Assembly (NCBI GenBank): GCA_023362775.1
Contig: JALMGJ010000003.1
Coordinates: 177,598,274 to 177,662,273, forward strand
From: Charina bottae
Taxonomy: Eukaryota; Chordata; Lepidosauria; Squamata; Charinaidae
Length of the DNA stretch: 64,000 bases
Reading direction: 5' to 3'
Shown one piece after another: positions 11,105 through 21,045 of the stretch (position 1 is its first letter; each line of letters starts with the position of its first letter). Under the pieces are notes generated by a model. That model saw only the letters and a list, made by a program, of their open reading frames with translations, made no database searches and was not told where the DNA came from. A program made the translations under genes and the position numbers.

Positions 11105-11985
11105 TGCAGAGGAGGGATTAGAAATTATATTAAGGGAAACTGGATTAGAAGAAGATAAGAGTAGTTTTCAAATTGGAGGAAGAAACATCAATAACCTATG
11201 CTATACTGATGACACTACTCTGATAGCCAAAAATGCAAAGGATCTGCAAGCCCTTTGAGTAATAAAACTGAAGGAGCAGTGTCAAAAAATGGGACTAAGA
11301 TTAAATGTAAAGAAGACCAAACTAATGACAACAGGTACAACAAACAGCCTTAGAACTGACAATTAAGATACTAAAATGGTAGGTAGCTGCTGCCTTTTAG
11401 GATCAACTATCAACAGTAAATGAACAAGCAATCAAGAAATACACTGCAGACTAGCACATGTTAGAATAGCCATGAAAGCCTTGGAAAAGATATTCAGATG
11501 CCATGATGTGTATATACTGTACCTACACAGATCAGTATTGTACAAACAAAGTATTCCCTGTGATACTCTATGGAAGCAAAAGTTGGACTTTGAATAAGCA
11601 GAATAGAAAGAGTATTGATGATTTTGAAATTTGGTGTGGAGAAAACTCCTAAGAATACCATGGACAGCTAAGAAAATAAATGGATGACTGAACAAATCAA
11701 CCAGAGTTCTCCCTTGAAGTATCAATGGCCAGACTCAAATTGTAATACTTCGGACACATTATGCAAAGACCTAGCTCTCTGGAGAAGGCTTTATTGCTGG
11801 GAAAGGTAGAAGGAAAGAGAAGAAGGGGACAAGCAGCAGCAAGGTGGATGGATTACTATGGCGATGGGTGCACCGTTGGAATACCTGAAGGTCCAGGTTA
11901 GGGACAAATCATCATGGAGAAAATCTATCTGTATGGTCCCTAAGAGTCAACACTGACTTGATGGCACATAATCAATTGCCTGTTT
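11105..11985 (+). pseudogene. decayed Bov-B/RTE-type LINE, reverse transcriptase to 3' end
   Basis: Translation around 11185-11330 gives GRNINNLCYTDDTTLIAKN then GLRLNVKKTKLMTT. This is the RTE catalytic block with YTDD in place of YADD, followed by the LK-TK motif. Further on come remnants of the ...RRLLRIPWTAKRTN... and FGHIM-R segments. The 3' end reads TCCCTAAGAGTCAACACTGA then CTTGATGGCACATAATCA, like RTE/Sauria-type tails. Several stops and frameshifts make it inactive. The homologous minus-strand copy at 30473-31485 is better preserved. Confidence 0.75.
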
Positions 11986-11999
11986 ATAGAGATGGAGAC

Positions 12000-12450
12000 C
12001 ATCATTACTGTAGTGGACTTCTACTAGCATGACAAAAGTTTAGGTGTCACCAGTGAAAAGGCCTCTTGCCAGCAGTCAGCCAAGTAAGCCTAGAAGATAG
12101 GAGCATACAGAAGACCTCTGAAACAAATCAGAGGTCCAGACCTCTTGGTAACTTTAGAAATTAGAACCAGCAGCTTGAATTTAGTTAGAAACAAGTTGTA
12201 ACTGATAGAGGAACGCGAATCAGCCTAATTCTGATTCAAAGATGGGGTTCCATTTGAAAAATTGATTCAAATTCACATTATGCCATTTGAGAAGGAAAGT
12301 CAGTTCAAATGTGTAATTTGAATTGTGGACACTAATGATTTGAGAAAAATATATATGCACAAAAATCAGTAATATTTTTAACTGAATCAAAGGTACCTGA
12401 ATCAATTTGATGTCTGATTCAGTAATTCAGTTTGAGATTCAGTAACTTCT
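12000..12450. other. degenerate GATTC/GAATC-rich sequence and possible old LINE piece
   Basis: 12215-12440 is rich in ATTCAAAT, GATTCA and GAATCAA words on both strands, suggesting an old non-coding repeat. 12080-12200 faintly resembles the antisense 3' region of the CR1/L2-like LINEs. Neither assignment is firm. Confidence 0.25.
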
Positions 12451-14325
12451 GACTGCTGTATTTCAATAGAAGCTTTTCAGAGATTTCATAATTAGTACTG
12501 TTCCTTTAACATTCAAAATGAAATAATCTGTCAATTTTGGTATCTCAGCTTCTCAATCTTCTGTTCAATTTCTGCATAATCAAGAATAATCAAGTCTGAA
12601 GGTGTGAAATTAGATAGATTTGCATTAACAGGAGGATTGAATAACTTTGTCACTTGTCTTTCTTCAGTACTGCCATAATATAGTGGTTCTCCTGTTAACA
12701 CTTCTGTTCATTTAGAGTTTCTTAGCTCTTAAAGGGTAATTTAGTAATATACCTGAATATCACATTTAATGTCAGTAGAAAAATAGATAAAAGGGTTCCA
12801 CAAAAAACATGGTGTCAGTGGAGAAAAGGGTGGAAATTGTGAAAAATCATTAGACATAATCAGTCTAAATGGCATATACATGCTGTGCTGTGTATTTTTA
12901 CTCAGCACTATATATAGTATTTTAGTACCTTAAAAGTCACATTGAGAATTTATTAGCCAATTAACAACATGCTGCAAACACATCCGAAATATCATTTCAG
13001 TGATCTGAATCTGTCTATGTAATTCAAAAACTTGATCATGTTTCAAGAATTGTGAGATACACAAGGGGAAACTCCAGAATGCTATGCATATGTTTAAAAT
13101 ATTCTTAATATTTTTGTATTTAGAGTTATGAATAATTCATCCTCAAAATATAGCTGACTGACTGATGATGAAATGTGTAAATATGACTCTTAGGAAGAGA
13201 AATATACCAAAAATATCAGCTGTAGAGTCAGAAGGAAGATCTCTATCTTCTGCTTTAAAAAGCAACATAAAATAAAAGCTGCTCCAAAATAGCTAATTTG
13301 TCCTGGAAAAAAGTGATAGAACAAGTTTGGCCACTAGATATATGTTCTTAGACTTTGATGTACAGTTTTTGCATATTTGAATTATTTCAGGATCATGTGG
13401 AGCTTCTTCTGAATACTTATATAAAAGCCATAATTCTCTATCACGCTGCAGTCATTTCAGTAGAGCTCTGTCTGAGGCTATAAATGCTGTATTATAAGTT
13501 TAGCTGAAGATAAGTTGCAGGCATTCCTCCACTTTCAGAACAAAGATGTAGTTTCTATGTAAATCTATCTAGTAATAAAAAATACAGGATAGGAGCTTTA
13601 AAAATATTATGTCTCTCCCTTACTCCCAAATAAAAGAACCTCATTTTAACGTATTTCAACGTTTCCATTTATCTCTACTTTCAGAAAATTTCTATCTAAA
13701 TATTTCACAGTCTAATGCAAAAAATATTTCTATGAGAGAACTAGTGAGGTTGCTGCATGTTTTCAAGGTGTTTTGTTAACAGAATGTGAATTGTAGAAGC
13801 CATGAGCTGAGATCTATTTCTTATGAATACAGGAAGACAGCATATCCTGTTCAGCTTCTAGTTAATCAAGAATGTATGTGGAAGAACGACATTAAGTATG
13901 AAAGAAGTGTGATTGCAAATTAAAAAATATTAACTTACTACCTTGGTAGATGGCTGGATGAGTACTGCTCAACACTGTCAATGTGATCATTTTGGTTGTC
14001 TTTTTCCCGAGTGGCCAATGCAAATAAATAACCAAAGCCTCAAGCAGCTTATGCTATTCTTTGCAACCTAGGATCACTAATCTAGCAACTACCTTGCCAG
14101 ACAAAAACCTATTGCCTGTATCCCACCAACTTCACTGTCATGCCATTCAATGCACTCTTAATCAAAATGTCATGGCATACTTTGAAAATATTCAGCTGAA
14201 ATCAAGAGACATTATGTCTACAGCATTCCCACAATCTATCAAATAAGCTACCTGGTCAAAAAAAATGAGGTAATAATAGTCTGGCAACATTTGTTCTTGA
14301 CAATTTGATACTGACTTCAGGTAAT
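12451..14325. other. no recognised feature
   Basis: AT-rich sequence. I see no genes, no long repeats and no microsatellites. Confidence 0.45.
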
Positions 14326-14329
14326 TACT

Positions 14330-14570
14330 GCAGTGTTCTCAAGGTGCTTATATTTCAACCTCTTTATGAACTGCTCTAGTATCTTCCCATATATGGATAT
14401 CATACTGATTGACTGAATCCTTTTACCTCTTGTTAAGGATAGGAAAAACATCAAGTCTCTTCCAGTCATTTGGCACTACATCAATTCTCTACAATTTCTT
14501 AAAATAATACATAAGGATTCATACAGTCAATCAAGATGACCATGTTTCTATGAAAGTCAAATTTATTCAA
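14330..14570 (-). mobile_element. CR1 LINE fragment
   Basis: The plus strand around 14435-14475 (AAGGATAGGAAAAACATCAA, then CTTCCAGTCATTTGGCACTA) corresponds to the antisense of the CR1 block encoding P-DWK...PIFKKG, with the same word order as the plus-strand fragment at 8790-9010. No intact frame remains. Confidence 0.5.
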
Positions 14571-14610
14571 GCCTCTTCATTCTGCTTTTTATAATCCCTA
14601 ACCTGACAGG

Positions 14611-15028
14611 ATGGAGGCTGAGTCTGATGAGTCCGATGAGTCCGATTTAGAAATAGGACCAATAACAATAGAAACAGGAAAGGAGGGAATTGGTGCAAAA
14701 ATTGAACTAGATTCAGAACAGCTGATTGGAGGCAACCCAGAAGGAGACTCGCCTCCACCTATTAGCACGTGAGAACGGCAGTGGGAAAGGCGGGCAGAGC
14801 AATGCGAGGCACGATTGGCTCCCGCTCGCAAACGGCGTGAAAATCGAAGAGATAAAAGGCGAGCACAGCATGCACCCATTGCCGGAGACAACTGTTCACA
14901 TTCTGTACAGCTTCCTGAGGTGAATTGCAATCCCGTCACCGCGCCAGAATCCCCGCTCGGACCTCGCCTTGTTTTCACGCCAGAGCCTTGCTGTGCAGTC
15001 CTGCCAGGCCTCACGCCGGAGCCCTGCT
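14611..15028 (+). pseudogene. unidentified coding-like segment, one stop codon
   Basis: A single reading frame starts at ATG 14611 (MEAESDESDESDLEIGPITI) and runs to about 15028 with one TGA, at 14770. It shows an acidic start, a block EQLIGGNPEGDSPPP, an arginine-rich stretch (LAPARKRRENRRDKRRAQ) and a proline/cysteine-rich end. Composition is more GC-rich than the flanks. A related segment (EQLTGGNPEEESPPP, then RRWERRA) lies inside the hAT element at 43035-43432. I do not recognise the protein; a gag-like or ORF1-like transposon product is possible. It ends where the copia remnant begins. Confidence 0.45.
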
Positions 15029-15029
15029 T

Positions 15030-16005
15030 TGTCATCTCACCTTTGATGCATATCACACATTTTGATTGGCATTTATCATGTTTGCTTATTTCAAAAACTC
15101 TTACCATGCCTTCAGTTTTCATTCTTAAAATTGCATTAAAATCACGGTGCGCAAAACGTCTGTGTCAGGTGGCGGTGCTGTTGTCCTCCTTTTGCTGCCG
15201 ATAGGTGAGGCTGACATCTGGTGGCGGTTGTTCGTAGTGCACCTGGTAAATGTCATCCTTTTGAAAACCTGTAACATAAATCTTTTCTCCACTGGTGACT
15301 TTATATTGTCCATTAGCATTAAAAATTACATCAAAGCCTTTGTTATTCAATGTTGAGACACTCAGTAAATTGTCTTCTAAGTCTGGTACATAGTAAACAT
15401 CTGTTGCCACAAGATCTTTGTGTTCATTTCCATTGATGCATCGCAATGGGACACTTCCATTTCCTTGAATCAAAATTAAATTGCCATCTGCTAATGTTAT
15501 GCTTCCTTCTGTGATTTCACTTAGTTCACAAAAGTCACATTTATTCCCACATAGATGCCTGCTGGCCCCTGAATCAATTACCCATTGTCTATGACTTTTA
15601 TTGGTATCAGCTCTATAAGCAGCGTGTAAAGCCTTCTCATGCTTAAAATTTTTCTCTTTGGAAAAAACTTTCTTGTCTTTATTTTTGCAGAATCTTGCAA
15701 TATGACCTGGCCTCTTACATGAATTACAGACAATGGCCTTTTTGGGTTTTTGATGAGTCACTAATTGCTCTAGCTCATGTTTACCCTTCGTTGCTAGGTA
15801 ACCAATGTTTCTGCCAGACACTCTATTGTTATGCAAATTCTCTTGCCTTCAACATTCTGATCTAATGGCTCCTAGAAGCTGAGAAAAATTCTCGCCTTCT
15901 AAATTTAAACCAGCAACGAATGGAAAAAATCTATTTGGTAACGTGCTTAGCAAAAAAGACATCTTAAGTTTTTCATTCATTCATGAGATTCTGAACTGTG
16001 CTCAG
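15030..16005 (-). pseudogene. Ty1/copia retrotransposon remnant: gag C-terminus, protease, pre-integrase region
   Basis: On the minus strand, a gag part (NEKLKMSFLLSTLPNRF) leads to a zinc knuckle CNSCKRPGHIARFC, then an aspartic-protease active site WVIDSGASRHLCG near 15545-15580, then the copia pre-integrase region ending ISKHDKCQSKCVICIKGE. The order gag-knuckle-protease-preintegrase and the DSGAS motif are diagnostic of Ty1/copia. There is a stop in gag, and TGA replaces the expected Trp before HRRFAHRDFNAI. Integrase, reverse transcriptase and RNase H are absent: the element stops at about 15030, against the unrelated segment 14611-15028. The gag N-terminus lies beyond the Penelope insertion. 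Confidence 0.85.
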
Positions 16006-16231
16006 CTGATCAAAGATTTGTCTATGAAGGTTCTCAGTCATCCAGGTGGAATTGTCTGTAGCTTGAATCATGTCAACTGGATTTCTATTTTCTCAGTGGA
16101 AACGTTTCGCTCGTTATCCAAGGAGCTTCTTCAGTCTGAGCAAAGTTGGTAAGGGAATCCTAAATATGTTTCTAGGTAGCTGTGTGACCTTACACCTGGG
16201 GCTAGGTCATGGTTATATTGAGATGTTATTT

Positions 16232-16537
16232 TTAAGTCCTTTTATCATCTAAAGGAGGATCGTTAAGATCACCATGCTGCTGTTGAGCTTGTGAAATGGT
16301 CTTAATCTTCCTAGGCACAGAAGACAAAGCAGGGAGGAAGATGGGGGAGAGATTGTGCCTGAGGCCCCCACCTCTATTCAAGGAAGGATTTTCCAAGTTG
16401 GCATAAATGGATTCCTTGACCCCTCTCTCAAACCACCTATCTTCTCTGTCTAAAATGTGAACATTAATGTCCTCAAATGAGTGTCCTTTTTCCTTTAGAT
16501 GAAGATAAACTGCTGACTCTGATCCTGTGGTGTTACT
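16232..16537 (-). pseudogene. GIY-YIG endonuclease C-terminus of Penelope, left arm
   Basis: Minus-strand frame with HLKEKGHSFEDINVHILDRE, RWFERGVKESIYANLE and PSLNRGGGLRHNLSP. This is the typical end of the Penelope GIY-YIG domain: the K-GH block, the ILDRE strand, the ERGVKE block with its conserved glutamate, then LNR-GGLRH. From SAVYLHLK onward it is identical to the right-arm protein. Upstream of that the frame runs into the spacer and the reverse transcriptase is missing, so it cannot act alone. Confidence 0.85.
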
Positions 16538-16544
16538 GTTACTG

Positions 16545-16905
16545 TTACTGTGGTGAAACCAAACAACTTTTGTACAGGAGGATGGCCCAACACAGGAGAA
16601 GTAACACCACAGGACCAGAGTCAGCAGTTTATCTTCATCTAAAGGAAAAAGGACACTCATTTGAGGACATTAATGTTCACATTTTAGACAGAGAAGATAG
16701 GTGGTTTGAGAGAGGGGTCAAGGAATCCATTTATGCCAACTTGGAAAATCCTTCCTTGAATAGAGGTGGGGGCCTCAGGCACAATCTCTCCCCCATCTTC
16801 CTCCCTGCTTTGTCTTCTGTGCCTAGGAAGATTAAGACCATTTCACAAGCTCAACAGCAGCATGGTGATCTTAACGATCCTCCTTTAGATGATAAAAGGA
16901 CTTAA
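16545..16905 (+). pseudogene. GIY-YIG endonuclease C-terminus of Penelope, right arm
   Basis: The plus-strand frame begins slightly further upstream than the left arm: GETKQLLYRRMAQHRR is the part of the GIY-YIG fold with the conserved arginines. It continues through HLKEKGHSFEDINVHILDRE, ERGVKESIYANLE and LNRGGGLRHNLSP, ending with stop TAA at 16903-16905. The GIY and YIG motifs and the whole reverse transcriptase are absent. In this family GIY-YIG nicks target DNA for retrotransposition; this is only its C-terminal part. Confidence 0.87.
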
Positions 16906-17095
16906 AAATAACATCTCAATATAACCATGACCTAGCCCCAGGTGTAAGGTCACACAGCTACCTAGAAACATATTTAGGATTCCCTTACCAACTTTGCTCA
17001 GACTGAAGAAGCTCCTTGGATAAGGAGCGAAACGTTTCCACTGAGAAAATAGAAATCCAGTTGACATGATTCAAGCTACAGACTGATCAAAGATT

Positions 17096-17578
17096 GCCTG
17101 TATTCTGATCAGGTGGTCATTTACATTTCCACTGTCTTCCAAATTACATGCATGCAGTTCTCTTAACAAAGAAATCACTTTCTGATCATCATCTTTTGAA
17201 TATAGGGTGCATAAATTCTCAATCATTTCCTTAGCAGTAGAAATATTTTAAATCTCTGCTAATCTATGAACTGGAAGAGATCTAGCAATGAGAATTTTAG
17301 CTGTCTTACCCTTTTTCTTCCACTGTCTTTTGGCTTCCTCCCCATCCTCTGGTTTAGGGTTCAGGTAAATCCAAAACATCCAAACAATCTTCAAAATTTA
17401 GCTGCATTCTTAATCTGAATAGCCATGTTGAGTAATTATCCTCAGTCAATCTTGGCAGGAGGGGGAGCACCCTCCTCTTTCTCCATTGTTTAGAGAGAGG
17501 ATTTCTCCCCCCCCCCCCCGAATTTAGCTTTTTAAAATGTGCAAGTGGTTTCCCTTTTTGTGTCTGGGAGGCCAACAA
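17096..17578 (-). pseudogene. Ty1/copia gag N-terminal half
   Basis: Continuation of the copia remnant on the far side of the Penelope insertion. The minus-strand frame includes PRLTEDNYSTWLFRLRMQLN (copia gag N-terminal motif, N-Y-xx-W-xx-R/K-M) near 17400-17470, then further gag sequence (RELHACNLEDSGNVNDHLIR) leading to the insertion point. A poly-C run at about 17507-17519 and in-frame stops break it. The two halves meet at the 13-bp target duplication. Confidence 0.8.
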
Positions 17579-17589
17579 AAAAACCTTTT

Positions 17590-18105
17590 TTTCAAGATAT
17601 CAGTACTGCACAGGTTTTGTACTGGTTTGTACTGGTCTTTTACTGGTCTTGTGTTGGTCTTGTACTGGGCCAATAACCCTTGATGGAGTTTTGAAGGTTA
17701 ATAAAAGAACTCCAAGCAGCTAACAGCAATCTTGCAGAGTAGAAGCATGAACCAGCAGGGAACTTGCACTTTAAGCTTAATTACGTTCAGAAATAAATTC
17801 AGTCTTCACACATTAGCTAGATGAAGAAAAATAGAGATAGCTTACATTTATTCAGTAGATCTGGATACAAGAAAATTCATAGTCGATCTGTGTGCAAGCG
17901 AGATGGAATGGACGAGAGCTGCATTGTTGCCTGCTTGTGTGCCAATAGAAAATGGATCACCGCTGGCCACCTGAACTCTGTGAGCACCTTGTGTCACCTT
18001 GTTCTCTAGATTTAATTTGTGTGTTTTTACTGTAAATAAAGTACTTTATCCACACCTTCCTGCTTTGGTCTTACTCAGGACAGGACATAACCCTAACCCT
18101 TCCTC
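17590..18105 (-). other. region where the copia 5' LTR would be expected
   Basis: Upstream of copia gag on the minus strand. I cannot prove an LTR: there is no second copy and only a weak primer-site-like TGATATCTTG near 17596-17605. Read on the plus strand, the sequence ends with AATAAAGTACTTTAT near 18040 and an open stretch at 17821-18009. Confidence 0.2.
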
Positions 18106-18109
18106 TTAT

Positions 18110-18300
18110 TTCAAACATATCTAAAGAAGCCCTTTTTGTTATTCATAGCACTCTTCACTAACCTCAGCTCATTCTGAGGTTTTGCTTTCCTGTCACCAAC
18201 TCTACAGTTACATTCTTTCTTGGTGACCTGGCTCTTCTGTCTTCTATATGCGTTTTAAAGTGCTTTGCACATGTGACACACATAAAAAGGAGTGGGAGCT
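18110..18300 (-). mobile_element. CR1-like LINE fragment
   Basis: The plus strand AAGAAGCCCTTTTTGTTATT, then AGCTCATTCTGAGGTTTTGC, then TTCTTGGTGACCTGGCTCTT has the word pattern of antisense CR1 coding sequence. It is decayed, with no open frame. Confidence 0.4.
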
Positions 18301-18328
18301 TCAATTTCTTGGTTGTGACAACCATCTT

Positions 18329-18393
18329 TTTTTTTGATAAATTTTATTAGAATTTTACAATACATAGTTAAAAGTTAGAAATAGAAAAAGAAA
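18329..18393 (-). mobile_element. 65-bp L1 3' end with 15-bp target duplication
   Basis: An oligo-T start, then GATAAATTTTATTAGAATTT, matches the 3' end of the L1 copies at 52643 and 45115 in antisense. TGTGACAACCATCTT is exact at 18314-18328 and 18394-18408. Confidence 0.88.
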
Positions 18394-18497
18394 TGTGACA
18401 ACCATCTTGACCACTTCTCACCCCATGGATGTCTCTGAGCAAGGCTTAACAGTGTTCCTTTTAATTCAAGATACAGGATGTTCTCTGCTTAAATAGG

Positions 18498-18741
18498 ATA
18501 TTTTATTTTATTAATTTAATTTAATTTAATTTAATTTAATTTAATTTAATTTAATTTAATTTAATTTAATTTAATTTAATTTATTATTTTATTTTATTTT
18601 ATTATTTTATTTTATTTTATTATTTTATTTTATTTATTTTATTTTATTTTTATTTTTATTTTTATTTTATTTTATTTTATTTTATTTTATTTTATTTTAT
18701 TTTATTTTATTATTTTATTTTATTTTATTTTATTTTATTTT
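18498..18741. repeat. AT-only microsatellite block, (TTTAA)n then (TTTTA)n
   Basis: About 240 bp. A (TTTAA)n array (about 18512-18582) changes into (TTTTA)n with TTA and TTTATT interruptions. Confidence 0.97.
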
Positions 18742-18889
18742 GTAATTAAACAAAATATGCTTTACCTTAATTGAATGGCTCTTGGTGGCTTTCACAGTAT
18801 AACAACATTAACGTATCTATTGTGCATAAAACCCCCTGATGGAAACCACATGCAAACAACAAATGAAAAACAGAAAAGGAGTAATGAAT

Positions 18890-19458
18890 AAAAGCTAGTG
18901 CAGTGCTTGAAGTCCAGGAGAGAGGTCTCTATTCCAAAGCATCAGATCTGCCACAGAAAAGCAGTGTTTTCTAGCTTTGCTTCCCCCCCTTGATAGAGTG
19001 AGTTGGGTTAATTCTAGTTGGAGCAAGTGGACCTGCAGATATCCATTTCCCGGGTACCCAGATGCCAAGCTATAAAGGGCTTTATAGGTCAACCCCAGCA
19101 CCTTAAATTGTACCCAGAAACCAGCACAGGGTCCACAGAATTGGTGTTATATGCTCCCAGAATTGGGAGCTAGTAAATACATGAGCTGCTATGTTCTGGA
19201 CCTGTTGCAGCTTCTGAGTAGTCTTTAAGGGTGGCCCACGTACAGCATGAGTTACTGTAATTATGTCTTCCTGCATCAGCTCAGGTCAATTGGTGTCCCT
19301 CTAGCCATGGCCTCTGTCAGCTGTTCAAGCAGGAGCTCCAAGTCCAGAAGGACTCCAAAACTGTCATTGACAGGGAATGCTGATGGACAAACAGCAACTC
19401 CTTACTGTTGTGTCCCATCCACTACAGTCTCCAAGCATTGGTTGGCATGGGAGCTCCA
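18890..19458 (-). mobile_element. degraded L2/CR1-like LINE 3' region
   Basis: Plus-strand words such as GCTATAAAGGGCTTTATAGG, CACCTTAAATTGTACCCAGA and GACCTGTTGCAGCTTCTGAG run in the same order as the antisense 3' coding region of the better copy at 28260-28720. Many substitutions and no useful frame. Confidence 0.6.
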
Positions 19459-19498
<40 letters not shown>

Positions 19499-19499
19499 T
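19459..19499. repeat. (ATT)n microsatellite
   Basis: About 13 ATT units. The overlapping open frames (poly-I and poly-N) are artefacts. Confidence 0.98.
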
Positions 19500-19631
19500 A
19501 ACAAAGAAAATATAGTATCATAGGAAAGTAAAGATAAGAAAGTAAAGTGTGAGGAACTCATCTTATTGTTGCCAAACCATTCATTGGAAAGAAAGAAATC
19601 GTTCAATATGAGTTAAAGTGATGCAGGGAAC

Positions 19632-19985
19632 TGTTGGAATTCAGCAAATCAAGCATGCCTCATTAGCATATGGGTGATTGCTCTAGGAGGCAAATCCTGT
19701 GCTAGAGGAAGTTGCTTGTTGCCCCTCGCACTTCCTCTTCTCTCTCTGATTCTTCCACCATCGAGGAGGAAGCAGCATGTGGCTGCTCCTCTCCATGGAG
19801 AGGCCATGTGTTAGGCCTCAAGCCCCTTTCTCCACGCAGCCTCTGGCAGCAAACAGGGCCAGAGGTATACAGTTTAGGGAACAGAAAGAAGAACTGAAAC
19901 CAATTTTCTACTGAAATGGCTGTACCTGGACAAAATAAATGTAAGAACTCTTTTGTACTTACGTTTTGTACCTGCAATGTCTAAA
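19632..19985 (+). other. possible solo-LTR-like segment
   Basis: Begins TGTTGGAATTCAGC, is locally GC-rich at 19700-19860, has AATAAA near 19934 and could end near TGCA at 19977. The size and layout fit an LTR, but I found no flanking duplication and no partner. Confidence 0.25.
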
Positions 19986-20499
19986 CATGTGTTTCTTTAC
20001 GCTTGGGTGGGCTAAAAGTGTAAGATTAAGAACCTGAATCTCTCTAACGTGCTCACAGGCTGTGTTTTTAAACAATATTCCTTTTTCTGCCCACAAGTTT
20101 ATACAACGTTAAGCTCTGCTCCATTCACTGGTTCTAACAGGCCACTGAATGATCTTCAGGAATGAATCTGTGGAATATCTCTTTTAAATAGAAATCTACC
20201 AATATTTCAAATATGAAAATAAACAGCTACTTAATGAGTTTGGGTTCTGAATAAAGAAACAAAATTATAGAATTGGGAAAGTAATTTATTTCTGAAACAA
20301 AAATCTCAATCTCATTAAGCATAGAGAAATGAAAATACTTTTGTTTTCTTAAAAAGAAAATTATCCACTAGGCAATCTTACAAACTATTCTGTTTCCCAA
20401 TTCACATAACTATTAGTATTGGTTGATATTCACAGTGTAAAGTAATGCCTTTTTATTTGTATTTATTTATTTTTATTTGTATTGGCCTAGAATATATTA

Positions 20500-20942
20500 C
20501 CATATATTACCCAGTAGTAATGTATGGCTGTGAGAGTTGGACCATAAGGAAGGCTGAGCGCCAAAGAATTGATTCATTCGAACTGTGGTGCTGGAGGAGG
20601 CTCTTAAGAGTCCCTTGGACTGCAAGGAGGTCAAATCAGTCAATCCTAAAGGAAATCAACCCTGACTGCTCATTAGAAGGACAGATACTGAAGCTGAAGC
20701 TCAAATACTTTGGCCACCTAATGCGAAGAGAGGACTCACTGGAAAAGACCCTGATGCTGGGAAAGACTGAAGGCAAAAGGAGAAGGGGACGGCAGAGGAT
20801 GAGATGGTTAGATAGCATCACCGATGCAATGAACATGAATTTGAGTAAACTCTGGGAGACAGTGTAGGACAGGAAGACCTGGCGTGCTATGGTCCATGGG
20901 GTCACGAAGAGTCGGACACGACTTAACGACTGGAAAACAACA
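20500..20942 (+). pseudogene. Bov-B LINE 3' end, with reverse-transcriptase C-terminus
   Basis: Open frame with YGCESWTIRKAERQRIDSFE, CWRRLLRVPWTARRSNQSIL, LKYFGHLMRREDSLEKTLML and the basic RRRGRQRMRWLDSI. These are C-terminal Bov-B/RTE motifs. It ends with the characteristic 3' tail GAAGAGTCGGACACGACTTA, then ACGACTGGAAAACAACAA. It is strongly 5'-truncated (the catalytic YADD part is missing) and relatively young, since the frame is open for over 100 codons. Bov-B supplies the enzyme for Sauria-type SINEs. Confidence 0.9.
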
Positions 20943-20979
20943 AAGAATATATTTGGCTGTTTTCCATAATTTTAATCCA

Positions 20980-21045
20980 ATACAATCCCTTGAGGGGGAG
21001 ATGGGCGGTCAGAGAAATTTAACAAATAAAAATAAATATATATAG
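20980..21045 (+). mobile_element. short L2/CR1-like LINE 3' tail
   Basis: CTTGAGGGGGAGATGGGCGG, then AATTTAACAAATAAAAATAA, resembles the 3' end of the element at 27600-27668. No coding part. Confidence 0.5.

Larger units (their letters stand above)
16019..17082. mobile_element. Penelope-like element inserted as a near-perfect palindrome
   Basis: Two 3' parts of a Penelope-like element lie head to head. The left arm (about 16054-16537) and right arm (about 16600-17082) are almost exact reverse complements around a spacer of about 60 bp. Each arm encodes the C-terminal part of a GIY-YIG endonuclease. CTGATCAAAGATT is present at 16006-16018 and 17083-17095, so the whole structure behaves as one insertion with a 13-bp target duplication. 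The target is copia gag sequence that reads on both sides. Confidence 0.88.

Noticed and set aside
15165..15836. A host aspartic-protease or retroviral-like protease gene
   Set aside because: The zinc knuckle, protease and pre-integrase order plus adjacent gag identify a broken copia element, with no sign of an independent host gene.
16232..16660. Reading the left Penelope frame as a complete 142-residue protein
   Set aside because: Its first about 45 residues come from reading back across the spacer and the other arm; only the part shared with the right arm is Penelope protein.
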